A stretch of 64,000 nucleotides of DNA from Candidatus Poribacteria bacterium (GTDB lineage Bacteria > Poribacteria > WGA-4E > WGA-3G), in assembly GCA_022827185.1 (NCBI GenBank), contig JAJDTM010000028.1, positions 1 to 64,000 on the forward strand, in the 5' to 3' direction. Positions 45,990 to 54,418 of this stretch are shown piece after piece. The position numbers and the translations under genes are program-made. The notes under the pieces were generated by a model. That model did no database searches and had not been told where the DNA came from. It worked only from the letters and a program-made list of their open reading frames with translations. Position 1 is the stretch's first letter, and every line of letters begins with the position of its first letter.

Positions 45990-46649
45990 CTATCGCCAAA
46001 CACACCAAAGGCTACGATACCATTCTGGATTCGGCGGCGGAGACCGTTCATAATTCTCGGCATCGCTCTTGTCTTGAGGCTGAAATCGGAGTCTATGTGC
46101 CCCCTCAAGTTGTTTCCAGTACGTTACCTCCCACGGCGCAATATAATCCCACTCCATGGACGCCAAAGATACCTCTATTTGCTGAGAAAAACAGAAAGAT
46201 TCAAAGACCCTTTCAAGCCATTCTTTATCTGCACAAATCAGTTCCCATAGTTCATCCCCGCTCTCATCTTCACCTTCACCCATCTCTCCTATGTATTTTT
46301 CCCAGTCCGGTGCGGCGAACGCTTCCCATTGCGCACCGCCTTCCTGTGTCAACCCATAGGATGTGTATTTTTCTACACCTGCGGGGAAAATTCCCCCGGG
46401 AGGTTCATTCAGGGCACATTCGATCTGTTCATAAGTTGAAAGAAAGCCATCGACCTCATTTTTCGCATAAATCAGCCCCGAAGAGAGGAGTCGATAGAGG
46501 CTCTCAAGCAATGATGCTCGCGTTAACCCATGCCCTTTTTTATTCAGGTGTAACTCAAGTTCGTTATCAATAAGACCAGAGATACTCCATTCATACTCGA
46601 CGGCGATTTCAAGTAGAAAATACTCGCCGCGTGTAAATCGTGGTTCCAT
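45990..46649 (-). CDS. Winged-helix-like tandem paralogue 3
   Basis: A 219-residue copy, the most divergent of the three near the N-terminus (RGEYFLLEIAVEYEWSISGL) and in an acidic insertion (GEMGEGEDESGDELWELICA). The aromatic C-terminal block is kept (EWDYIAPWEVTYWKQLEGAH). It starts 29 bases after the lipoprotein gene and so probably belongs to the same transcript as the sigma-factor fusion. A role in regulation next to that sigma factor is possible but not shown. Confidence 0.6.
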   Translation of the reverse strand: MEPRFTRGEYFLLEIAVEYEWSISGLIDNELELHLNKKGHGLTRASLLESLYRLLSSGLIYAKNEVDGFLSTYEQIECALNEPPGGIFPAGVEKYTSYGLTQEGGAQWEAFAAPDWEKYIGEMGEGEDESGDELWELICADKEWLERVFESFCFSQQIEVSLASMEWDYIAPWEVTYWKQLEGAHRLRFQPQDKSDAENYERSPPPNPEWYRSLWCVWR

Positions 46650-46678
46650 ACTATTGTTCCTTTTAGTGGAAAACTTGT

Positions 46679-47152
46679 TTAGTGAGATTCCAGCCGTTCG
46701 GGGGTGCCGCTATCATTCAAACGGATGATAAAATACCGATCTTCTGAGTCTACTCCGCGAAACCCCGGAAGCCAGACGCTATAAAATTGTTCGGGTTCGA
46801 GAGGGACGGCTTTCACAGCCGCTTGATAGTCCGGTGGCACTTCCCCGTAGGTCAGACAAGAAACGGCGGATGTTGACTGGCTCGTAGTACAAGATAAGGA
46901 CCAAACCTGTTCAATTCTGTCCCAATGCGATTCAAACTCCTGGGAACGTTGTACTTTCCAAACTACAATGGTTCTAATGCCCAACCGTTCTTGAAGAGAT
47001 GCATCCCGATACAGGCAAAACGTCGGCTGCATCAATCCTGACCTCGAATCAACAGTGATATACCCAGGGACCGGCTGGCACCCACTGGAAACCAAGCAGT
47101 AACTGATGAGAGGGCTAACGACTAGAGTAATAATACCGATTCTATTTTTCAT
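46679..47152 (-). CDS. Putative lipoprotein coupled to sigma factor
   Basis: A 157-residue exported protein. Residues 1-25 are a lipoprotein signal with a candidate lipobox cysteine (YCLVSSGC). The remainder is beta-rich and has no named domain that I recognise (YITVDSRSGLMQPTFCLYRD, EQFYSVWLPGFRG). Its start codon overlaps the last 11 bases of the sigma-factor fusion gene, so translation is coupled and the two products should be made in a fixed ratio. It may be a cell-envelope partner of the sigma factor's ectodomain. Confidence 0.7.
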   Translation of the reverse strand: MKNRIGIITLVVSPLISYCLVSSGCQPVPGYITVDSRSGLMQPTFCLYRDASLQERLGIRTIVVWKVQRSQEFESHWDRIEQVWSLSCTTSQSTSAVSCLTYGEVPPDYQAAVKAVPLEPEQFYSVWLPGFRGVDSEDRYFIIRLNDSGTPERLESH

Positions 47153-49382
47153 TTTGTTTGCCTTCGGGGTCCCTTACAACCGTCACAGTGTCGGTATCAA
47201 CGGTGGCACCCACTGATAGAACAACCTTCTTTAGGAAGATCTCGCCATCTAAATCTGGCACCGTGTGCCAGCGTGTGTTCTTCAGTCCAGACGCTACCCC
47301 CGATGCTTCCTTTGGGAGTTCAATCCTTTGTGTTTTGCCACTCCGATTATAGACTACCCAACCGTTGGTGAATTCGCGGATAAATAGTCCCTCGCTGTCA
47401 TCGTAACACTGCACCTTCTTGCCGACAGGTTGACCGAGGTTGGCATCCCAGAACGGGTACCAATAGTGTGCATGGTGCTGTGCTTGCGGATCGACAGCGC
47501 GCATGCCGTCGGTATACAGCACATAGCCATCAGAGTGTGTGAGACTGAGCGTTGTGAACACGCGCGCCCAACGTAAATTTTCCGGACTATCTGGCGGCAA
47601 TGTTCCAATCCCCTCACCTTCCAAACAGTTGACCTGCGGCTCTCGGAGTTGTGTTTCTGCCCATAGGAGCGTGTCCTCAATTCTCTGTAATCCTTCGCGA
47701 GTATAACTGCCGTTAGCATCGCGTCGGGTCTCTATGAAAGTGCCGTTGACGTATTCGACGTAGGCTGTCGGCTTCGTGCGGTGCGTGTTGACGATTATCA
47801 AAAAGTCGTCTTGCACGCGGGTGCGAACTTCCCGTAAAATTCGGGTAGTCGCTGCAATGATTTCTTCATCTGTCGCGTCATGAAAATGACGATCCATAAA
47901 ACCGGTGGCATTCGCATGGAATCCGGCTATCATGACTCCATCAAAAAGCCCACAATTGGCAATTGCGCCAATCCGTTGAATAAGCAAATTCTGCAAATCT
48001 GGATTCAGGAGGTCCATCATATACTCGTTACTTCTGTTTTGAATAATCCGGTTGTTACTATCTCTGAGCCAGAATTCAGAATCCGGCGGAAATGCGGATG
48101 CCCGCAAATGGTTATGAATACGAATTTCAACGAGAAACAACATATTCGGATTGAGCGCAAGTCTTTGTTGGCGTACCACTTTTGCGGCTTCCAACTCACC
48201 ACTTAACTGGGTTGACAGTCCGTAAGTGGGTTCCGCTGCGGTGGTCTCCCACCAGAGTCCAAAAAAAGGGCTCCAATGAAGATCGTGCTTCGTAAGACGT
48301 TCTGTGTAAAGTGTCTTATTGTCCGAAGGCTCTATATTTCCTGATGTCTGTTTATCTTCTATGGATCCGACAAGATTGTCCCATGCTTGGAATACCGAAG
48401 GGAAATTTCTGTTTTGAAAGCGTTTATCTGTTCCACTTCTCATTACACCCGACATCTCCTGCAGCAACTGGCTTTCCTGCGGTTTGCTACTCGGGTCACC
48501 CGTGCTTTTATCAGCAGTCGTAGCCCGTCCTATCCGATTCTGCACAGCCGGTTTCACATCAACGTCAAGAACAATGGGTGTATCAATAATTTCAATTGTC
48601 GGTTCAGATTGTGCCTCAAAACTATACGGTTTCTGAAAGTGGACGAGGTATTGATTGTTCAAACCCAATAGGAGCAGCGTGCCCAAAACTGCAGCTGCCC
48701 CAAAAGCCGCCCACGGTAGCAGTGGTTTCCCTGTCGCAGTGGGTGTCGGTTTCATATCAGCAACACCCTGCACGATGTTCTCTATGAGACTATCAGGTAA
48801 TTGGACACGTCCGAGTATCTCTTGAACCAAGCGTTCTTCGTCCTGTTGCAAACGCTTTTTTGCGCGTTGCAGCCGACTTGTAATCGTGTGCACCGATACC
48901 CCTAAGAATCTGCTAATCTCTCTGGTCGTCATTTCACCGAGATAGTAAAGCGTCATGACGGTCCGCTCGCTCTCTGGAAGTTTTTCGAGGAGTCTTTTGG
49001 CGATTTCATGGCGATGCTCAGTGGATTCTATTTCACGTTGCTCCGATACATAGCGCGCGTAAGCCGATTTTTCTAAATCTTCCATAGGTGTGGTCTCCAA
49101 TGCCTGAAGTGCCGGGTTGTTTTTTCGCATCCAATTACTGCAAATCCGATTTGTCATCACATAAAGCCATCCAGAGAATTGACGCGGGTCTTTGAGCGTT
49201 GAGAGTTTCTTGTAGACTTGGAGGAAGGTGTCTTGTGTAATTTCTTCAGCGTAGTGAAAATCGCCGACCTTCCGCCACGCCAGTGCATGAACACTTTTTT
49301 GATACTTTTGGACTAAAGCGGTGAATGCGGTGTCATCCCCCGATAGAATATCGTAAATCAGTTGAACATCATTTTTTATCAT
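47142..49382 (-). CDS. Membrane-anchored ECF sigma factor, glycosidase-like ectodomain
   Basis: A 746-residue fusion. Residues 17-86 are sigma region 2 (AEEITQDTFLQVYKKLSTLK) and about 134-186 sigma region 4 (KLPESERTVMTLYYLGEMTT, then EISRFLGVSVHTITSRLQRA). A single membrane segment lies at 222-241 (LPWAAFGAAAVLGTLLLLGL). A linker follows, then an extracytoplasmic domain (about 325-725) closely similar to the glycosidase-like domain of the secreted protein at 36648 (CGLFDGVMIAGFHANATGF, NCLEGEGIG, HSDGYVLYTDGM). The frame is open throughout and GGAG lies eight bases before the ATG, so the fusion is not an assembly of two genes. It would read an external carbohydrate signal and act as its own promoter-recognition factor; how the sigma part is released is unknown. 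Confidence 0.88.
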   Translation of the reverse strand: MIKNDVQLIYDILSGDDTAFTALVQKYQKSVHALAWRKVGDFHYAEEITQDTFLQVYKKLSTLKDPRQFSGWLYVMTNRICSNWMRKNNPALQALETTPMEDLEKSAYARYVSEQREIESTEHRHEIAKRLLEKLPESERTVMTLYYLGEMTTREISRFLGVSVHTITSRLQRAKKRLQQDEERLVQEILGRVQLPDSLIENIVQGVADMKPTPTATGKPLLPWAAFGAAAVLGTLLLLGLNNQYLVHFQKPYSFEAQSEPTIEIIDTPIVLDVDVKPAVQNRIGRATTADKSTGDPSSKPQESQLLQEMSGVMRSGTDKRFQNRNFPSVFQAWDNLVGSIEDKQTSGNIEPSDNKTLYTERLTKHDLHWSPFFGLWWETTAAEPTYGLSTQLSGELEAAKVVRQQRLALNPNMLFLVEIRIHNHLRASAFPPDSEFWLRDSNNRIIQNRSNEYMMDLLNPDLQNLLIQRIGAIANCGLFDGVMIAGFHANATGFMDRHFHDATDEEIIAATTRILREVRTRVQDDFLIIVNTHRTKPTAYVEYVNGTFIETRRDANGSYTREGLQRIEDTLLWAETQLREPQVNCLEGEGIGTLPPDSPENLRWARVFTTLSLTHSDGYVLYTDGMRAVDPQAQHHAHYWYPFWDANLGQPVGKKVQCYDDSEGLFIREFTNGWVVYNRSGKTQRIELPKEASGVASGLKNTRWHTVPDLDGEIFLKKVVLSVGATVDTDTVTVVRDPEGKQNEK

Positions 49383-49435
49383 TGGAATGCTCCATCATGA
49401 ACGGATTTGGCTGCCTTGACCTGCGTCTGCTGCGT

Positions 49436-49818
49436 TCACTCCGAAAGAAGTATTGTCCGGTCCCGACTCCGACTTGCGAGTGTTGTGCCATCTGGACTGA
49501 ACGACCCACTATTAACACTATACGTATGACCAGTCAGTGTCAATTTTACCACACCTGTCTCAATATCCCACAAAAAACTGTCTTGTTAGAATCGCCTGCA
49601 AGCGTCTTTCTATCTGGGCTGAACACTACACTGCTGATCCCATAGTCATCTCCGGTGAATGTTGCTTTGTGGGTGCCCGTTGCAACGTCCTACAAACGCA
49701 CTGTACTATCATAACTCCCACTTGCAAGTATCGTGCCATTCGGACTGAACGCTACATTCCTGACCACGCTCATATGCCCCGTGAGGGTTGCTTTCACAGT
49801 CCGCGTCTCTACTTAAAA
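49436..49818 (-). pseudogene. WD40-repeat pseudogene
   Basis: On the minus strand the sequence reads as WD40 repeats: VKATLTGHMSVVRNVAFSPN, then LASGSYDSTVRL followed by a TAG (49690-49692) where tryptophan is expected, then DVATGTHKATFTG and VVFSPDRKTLAGD. A frameshift follows, and a last repeat VKLTLTGHTYSVNSGSFSPD runs to a TGA at 49436-49438. It is a decayed gene end. It lies just upstream of the sigma-factor gene on the same strand. Confidence 0.85.
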
Positions 49819-49899
49819 ATACGGAATATATTTTGTCTGTTTATAAAGACACAATTTTGGGGTGAAAAACGTGCATTTTGGAAAAAAATGAAATAAATT

Positions 49900-49928
49900 T
49901 TGATTTCTCGGTGAGAATTCGGTAGAAT
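49900..49928 (+). promoter_or_regulatory. Sigma-70 type promoter for propeller gene
   Basis: TTGATT (49900-49905), 17-base spacer, TAGAAT (49923-49928), 22 bases before the ATG of the next gene. Confidence 0.55.
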
Positions 49929-49949
49929 ATACATCAAAGGAGATTTTTG

Positions 49950-51722
49950 ATGAAACTGTTATCCCACCTACTGGCTCTTGCGATCGGCATCGGACTTTAT
50001 ACCGCTACAGCGGCACCCGCAGACGTTATTGACACACCCCCTTGGCAGCCTGTCGGAAAATATACATATCCCGATATTCGAGAGAGTTCCGGTATCGTCG
50101 CGAGTCGGCAGTTTGAAGGCATCTACTGGACACTTAACGATTCTGGTAACCCGGCATCACTTTACGCTACAAAACTGAATGGCGAACTCATCCAAGAAAT
50201 AGCAGTAAAAGGTTCAGGAAACTTCGATTGGGAGGCACTCGGTATTGATGAGAAAAATCAGCTCTGGATTGGTGAAATTGGTAATAACAGCAGACTGCGT
50301 TTCGATCTGAAAGTGGTTGTCGTTGCGGAACCGAACCCTTTCACTGAGACTGAGGCGGAAGTTATCGCGAGTTATCCGTATCGGTACCCGAACGAAAATG
50401 TAGATGCGGAAGGTCTCTTTATTGTTGAAGGTATCCCTTATATTGTCTCTAAGGAGAGAGAACGCGCGGTGCTTTACCGGTTCCTAACCCTGCAAACCGA
50501 TACAAAACAGACGTTAGAAAGGGTTGGTGAGTTCGCTGGTGCGAAGTTCGTGACGGGTGCAGGCGTATCAGAAGACGGGACGCGGCTTGCTGTTTGCACT
50601 TACGATGCGCTCTGGGTATATCACGGTGCAGTGGGTGATTTAGGGAAAATGATTCAAAGCACACCGTGGTCGTTACCGCACAGTTTCTATGGAGAAGCCA
50701 TCTGCTTTGATGGCGATGATCTCGTCTTAACAAACGAGGCACGAGACATCTATGCGGTGCCACAGTTTTGGTATGAGAAGGAACGGACATTACCCCCAAC
50801 GAACACCCAATCGGCAACTGATTTATTGCCTAAGACAGTAGTACACGGCGGAACGGTTCAGGCAGAAAGTTACCGAGCGGAAGGTATTGATATAGGTGGT
50901 AGCCATGTCGCTTTCACGCCGAAAACTGCTGGAGAGATGGGATTCCTAACTGTCCCGATTGAGGCTCCTTACAGAGATGTTTATGAAATTCGTGCCGTTT
51001 TGACACGCGGTCAAGCGTATGCACACGTTCAATTATCCGTTAACGATACCGCGGTCGGTACACCTTACGACTGTTATTCGCCTGAGTCGATCGCTGGGAC
51101 ACTGATTTCATTTGGGATTGCTCCGTTGAATGCGGGTGAAAATCAGATGATGCTCAGCATTGTCGGGAAGGCATCCGAAGCCACGGGTTCTAAAATCGGT
51201 ATTGATTCCTTTCAGGTGTTGCATGCCTCCCCATTCGTCAAGCGTTACACGGTTTTAGGTCCGTTTCCGAAGACAGATGTTGACAGAGTTGATGAACTGC
51301 TCGGTTCTGAAAGTCAATTAGACTTGGAGAAAACCTACGCTGGTATTGATGGCAAAGCCGTCCGCTGGCAGGAAGCGACTGCAAGGGGAGATGGTTACCT
51401 TGATTTGCGCAGAAACCTTGATCCTACGCCAATGACTGTCGGATACACGTTGGTGTATGTCCATGCACCGAAAGCGACCGATTCTGTGATGCTAATCGGG
51501 AGTGATGACGAGATCGCTGTTTGGTTAAATGGAACTGAGGTTCATCGGAAAAGTATCAACGCTGGCGCGACGGTAGATGCAGATGCGGTCTCGTGTCAAC
51601 TGAAAGTCGGGTGGAACACGGTTTTGTGTCAAAAGATTGATAACGGATGGTCTTGGGGACTCTATTTGCGGTTCACGGATGCGGATGGGGTTCTCAGATA
51701 TGCCACGCATCCGGTAGAATAG
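49950..51722 (+). CDS. Secreted beta-propeller protein with carbohydrate-binding tail
   Basis: A 590-residue exported protein. Signal peptide 1-22 (ending ATA-AP). Residues about 30-275 look like a phytase/esterase-type beta-propeller (RESSGIVASRQFEGIYWTLND, NFDWEALGIDEKNQLWIGEI, NVDAEGLFIVEGIPYIVSKE). Residues about 290-420 resemble a carbohydrate-binding module (AESYRAEGIDIGGSHVAFTP). The last 160 residues contain a second beta-sandwich ending in a segment common in PA14-like or glycosidase-associated domains (LIGSDDEIAVWLNGTEVHRK). AAAGGAG precedes the ATG; an adjacent TTG is not used. Substrate unknown. Confidence 0.75.
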   Translation: MKLLSHLLALAIGIGLYTATAAPADVIDTPPWQPVGKYTYPDIRESSGIVASRQFEGIYWTLNDSGNPASLYATKLNGELIQEIAVKGSGNFDWEALGIDEKNQLWIGEIGNNSRLRFDLKVVVVAEPNPFTETEAEVIASYPYRYPNENVDAEGLFIVEGIPYIVSKERERAVLYRFLTLQTDTKQTLERVGEFAGAKFVTGAGVSEDGTRLAVCTYDALWVYHGAVGDLGKMIQSTPWSLPHSFYGEAICFDGDDLVLTNEARDIYAVPQFWYEKERTLPPTNTQSATDLLPKTVVHGGTVQAESYRAEGIDIGGSHVAFTPKTAGEMGFLTVPIEAPYRDVYEIRAVLTRGQAYAHVQLSVNDTAVGTPYDCYSPESIAGTLISFGIAPLNAGENQMMLSIVGKASEATGSKIGIDSFQVLHASPFVKRYTVLGPFPKTDVDRVDELLGSESQLDLEKTYAGIDGKAVRWQEATARGDGYLDLRRNLDPTPMTVGYTLVYVHAPKATDSVMLIGSDDEIAVWLNGTEVHRKSINAGATVDADAVSCQLKVGWNTVLCQKIDNGWSWGLYLRFTDADGVLRYATHPVE

Positions 51723-51853
51723 CGGGCAACGCCATCCTATATTCCTTAATTTCTTTAGTCCTATCAAATTTTCCTACCTATAGAAAATCAGCCGATTTTT
51801 GCTTGTACCTATTTGCCTAATTTCAACGTTAAGAGATGTAGCAAAATATATCA

Positions 51854-51974
51854 TTATAGTAAAACCTGTAATTATCTATACACCAACGCGCTGGCGAGGA
51901 TCCAATCCTCGCCAGCGGGGGTGGGGTTTTTGTTCCCCGACGGACTGTAAACTTATTTTGGGATTTTACTATAA
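51854..51974. mobile_element. MITE family 2 (TTATAGTAAAA ends)
   Basis: A 121-base element with inverted ends TTATAGTAAAA (51854-51864) and TTTTACTATAA (51964-51974). Its centre (about 51890-51916) is the palindrome GCTGGCGAGGATCC/AATCCTCGCCAGC, almost the same as the centre of MITE family 1 copy 1. So two families with unrelated ends carry the same hairpin. No coding capacity. Confidence 0.75.
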
Positions 51975-52004
51975 ACTTGAAAAAACAGCAGTGGGGTGTA
52001 TCCG

Positions 52005-53981
52005 ATGCAATTCAATTTTCTTAGACGTAGCAGACGAAAGTTGCTGCTGCGAATCATACGAAAGATCGTTTTGACTGGCGTGATTTTGGCAGTCGTATCT
52101 GTTAGTGCAAATGCTTCGAGCATAGCACACCGCGATATTTTTGTCGGTGCGAGTGCGCGTGCAGTTGGCATGGGGAGTGCTTTTACGGCAGGTCCCTCCG
52201 CGAGCAACGGTTTTCTCTGGAACCCATCCTCGTTAGGGTTTCTGGACGGCGTGGAAGTGAACATGGGTGGGATGCCTTTTCAGGGGAGTGCATCGAGCAG
52301 CGAGCAGGCATTTTCTGTCGCTGCGAACCCTAACACATTCGGTTTAACGAACAGAAATCTTGGGAACCTCTCTTTCGCGACGTGGTTCGACGGATGGAGC
52401 AACGACACGAGTGAGTCCACTCAGATTGTGCTTTTGGGATACGGACTCGCGTTCGGACCGAGTGCATCGGCAGGTGCAAACGTACGCTATTATCAGAATA
52501 ACACACCGATCAGAACGAATTTCTTATGGAGTGTAGATTTGGGGATGCAGTTCGCTTATCCATTGGAAAAATGGGGTGATTCGGTGACGGTCGGTATCAA
52601 TTTTTCCGAATTGAGCAACGGTATCCGAGAGGACGGCGTACTTCTTGAGAATCTGCCGTTAGCTGCACGTTTCGGTACAACGTACGAATTAGGCAAAAAC
52701 GTACTCTTCTCTGCTGACTTCGCTGTTCGAGGCGAGAACGATCTCAATTGGGGAGAACGGCTCCGATTTCATATCGGTGCGGAAAGTTGGCTTATCAATG
52801 GACACCTCGGATTACGCGCGGGTTATACGGCTTTAACATCTTCTGAAAACCTTCGAGGTGGTGAATTGACGCGCGGGGTGAGTTTCCGAAATTCCGCGGG
52901 ACAACTCGATTATGCGTATGTGAGTGGTCGCGAATTGGAGCAGGGGATCCATTGGATTTCTGCGACTTTACGTTGGGGTCGGGGTGCCGTAGAACCGACA
53001 CCAACAGAAAGACCTCCAGTGGTAACTAAAACCGAGGAACCGAAAGAAACTGCACCCATTTTAATGCCTGCCACCCTTACACCGAAGGTTGTAAACCCTG
53101 AGGCAATCACGGTAGAACTACAGCTTTCAGTACCCGCAATTTCGCCCAACAACGACGGCGTTGCTGATAACACGACAATTCAGTTTATTCTCCGAGAAGA
53201 CGACAATTCACGCGCTATAGAGTGGCAGTTAAACATCCGTGACGAATATACCGAAAGCGTCTGGAAAAAGTCCGGGACGGGTGTCCCTGTAGACGGTGTT
53301 GTTTGGGACGGCATTGCGAATACGGGTAGTCTGGTGCCCGATGGTCACTACGATGTGCAACTGCATCTCCTTGACGCACAAGGGAAAGCACATTTAAAAG
53401 ATAGCGAGAAACTCACAGTCGACCTTATCCCAACGACATTAGAACTCTTTGGGAATACGCCGACGACAGTTGGTGTGAAGACGTTGGACATGAGTCCGCT
53501 CGCGCATTGGAAACTTGAAGTTTTCGATGCTGGAAATACACTCGTCGAACAGATAGAAGGGGACGGTTCACCGCCAACCGAGATTGCTTTAAGTAAGATT
53601 CAAGCGGCGTCAGCTGCTACTTATACCTGTAAGTTGCATGTCCAAGACATCGCTGGCAATCGGAGCACACAACAAGCGGAACTACAGCTCGGTCCTGATA
53701 ACGAACCGACAGTTGCACCGACGGCAGTGACAACGCCGACAGCCAGACTGACGTTGATGGTTGGCTCTTTTGCAGAATCCCGTAATGCCGAAATGATGGC
53801 TGAGAATTTGCAGTGGATGTATCCAGATGAAAAGGTGCAGATATACACGGCTGTCGTTGAGGGGAGAACGATGCATCGGGTAACGATTGGGGAGTTTAAT
53901 GCGCGGGCTGAGGCAACGGATCTCAAGCAGCACATTCAGGAGACGCAAGGCGTTGAACCGGTGTTGATTACGGTTCAATAG
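52005..53981 (+). CDS. PorV-like outer-membrane protein with FlgD and SPOR domains
   Basis: A 658-residue exported protein. Residues 1-36 include a basic stretch and a membrane or signal segment. Residues about 40-325 match the PorV/PorQ-like beta-barrel family (GASARAVGMGSAFTAGPSAS, FLWNPSSLGFLDGVEVNMGG). Residues about 370-480 contain an FlgD-like Ig domain (SPNNDGVADNTTIQF, VVWDGIANTGSLVPDGHYDV). The C-terminal 80 residues are a SPOR domain (LTLMVGSFAESRNAEMMAEN, HRVTIGEFNARAEATDLKQH), which binds denuded peptidoglycan. The ATG at 52005 is preferred to a GTG three codons upstream. The combination suggests a barrel tethered to the cell wall. Confidence 0.82.
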   Translation: MQFNFLRRSRRKLLLRIIRKIVLTGVILAVVSVSANASSIAHRDIFVGASARAVGMGSAFTAGPSASNGFLWNPSSLGFLDGVEVNMGGMPFQGSASSSEQAFSVAANPNTFGLTNRNLGNLSFATWFDGWSNDTSESTQIVLLGYGLAFGPSASAGANVRYYQNNTPIRTNFLWSVDLGMQFAYPLEKWGDSVTVGINFSELSNGIREDGVLLENLPLAARFGTTYELGKNVLFSADFAVRGENDLNWGERLRFHIGAESWLINGHLGLRAGYTALTSSENLRGGELTRGVSFRNSAGQLDYAYVSGRELEQGIHWISATLRWGRGAVEPTPTERPPVVTKTEEPKETAPILMPATLTPKVVNPEAITVELQLSVPAISPNNDGVADNTTIQFILREDDNSRAIEWQLNIRDEYTESVWKKSGTGVPVDGVVWDGIANTGSLVPDGHYDVQLHLLDAQGKAHLKDSEKLTVDLIPTTLELFGNTPTTVGVKTLDMSPLAHWKLEVFDAGNTLVEQIEGDGSPPTEIALSKIQAASAATYTCKLHVQDIAGNRSTQQAELQLGPDNEPTVAPTAVTTPTARLTLMVGSFAESRNAEMMAENLQWMYPDEKVQIYTAVVEGRTMHRVTIGEFNARAEATDLKQHIQETQGVEPVLITVQ

Positions 53982-54059
53982 CCGTTGGCTTTCAGCAGTT
54001 GGCTGTCGGCTTGAACCGTTTTTCGTTCCTGCTGGCGAGGTTTGTAACCTCGCCTTTTC

Positions 54060-54137
54060 CTAATAACAATAGGTGCGTTTTTTGTCTGAATGCACATTGT
54101 CAATCCACACGATATCACCGTGTCGCGGAACATACAT
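54060..54137 (-). pseudogene. mazF-like toxin N-terminal fragment
   Basis: A 25-codon frame reading MYVPRHGDIVWIDNVHSDKK then a stop. The first 13 residues match the N-terminal strand of MazF/PemK toxins (typically VPRRGDIVWI). The rest of the toxin is missing. It begins eight bases after the mazE-like gene, the normal order and spacing for mazEF. Confidence 0.65.
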
Positions 54138-54144
54138 ATTGGTG

Positions 54145-54369
54145 TTACCAAACCTCCCTGTCCACTGGCGGTCCGGTGTCTGTTTCTTCCGAAGTGCCGG
54201 GTTTTCGGGCTTCAACTTTGGGTTCTGGGACCTTGGCTAAAAGTTCTTCTATTGTATAATTCGGACGCGGTATAGGTCTGCGCCTTTCTTGGCTACGAGG
54301 TGCTATCTCAACCTTCTTGCCATGTAACCGAGGTTTTGGAACTTTGCCAGAAAGTTCCTCTTTTTTCAA
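54145..54369 (-). CDS. MazE-like antitoxin C-terminal fragment
   Basis: A 74-residue frame with a TTG start and GAGGAG six bases upstream. The end (TIEELLAKVPEPKVEA, then TGPPVDREVW) matches the MazF-binding tail of MazE antitoxins (usually GPPVGREVW). The DNA-binding AbrB-like N-terminal domain is absent; instead there is a first, weaker copy of the tail motif (EELSGKVPKPR). It overlaps no other gene and lies just behind the amidohydrolase gene. Probably a relic, but it may still be translated. Confidence 0.5.
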   Translation of the reverse strand: MKKEELSGKVPKPRLHGKKVEIAPRSQERRRPIPRPNYTIEELLAKVPEPKVEARKPGTSEETDTGPPVDREVW

Positions 54370-54418
54370 AAAATGCTCCTCTTTTGGAAAACAACCTAAA
54401 TGGTTAGCAAATACCACT

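Noticed and set aside
44324..46108. Related minus-strand frames beginning MHRGKRRIGNN at several places
   Set aside because: They are out-of-frame readings of the three tandem winged-helix-like paralogues; their similarity merely reflects the paralogy.
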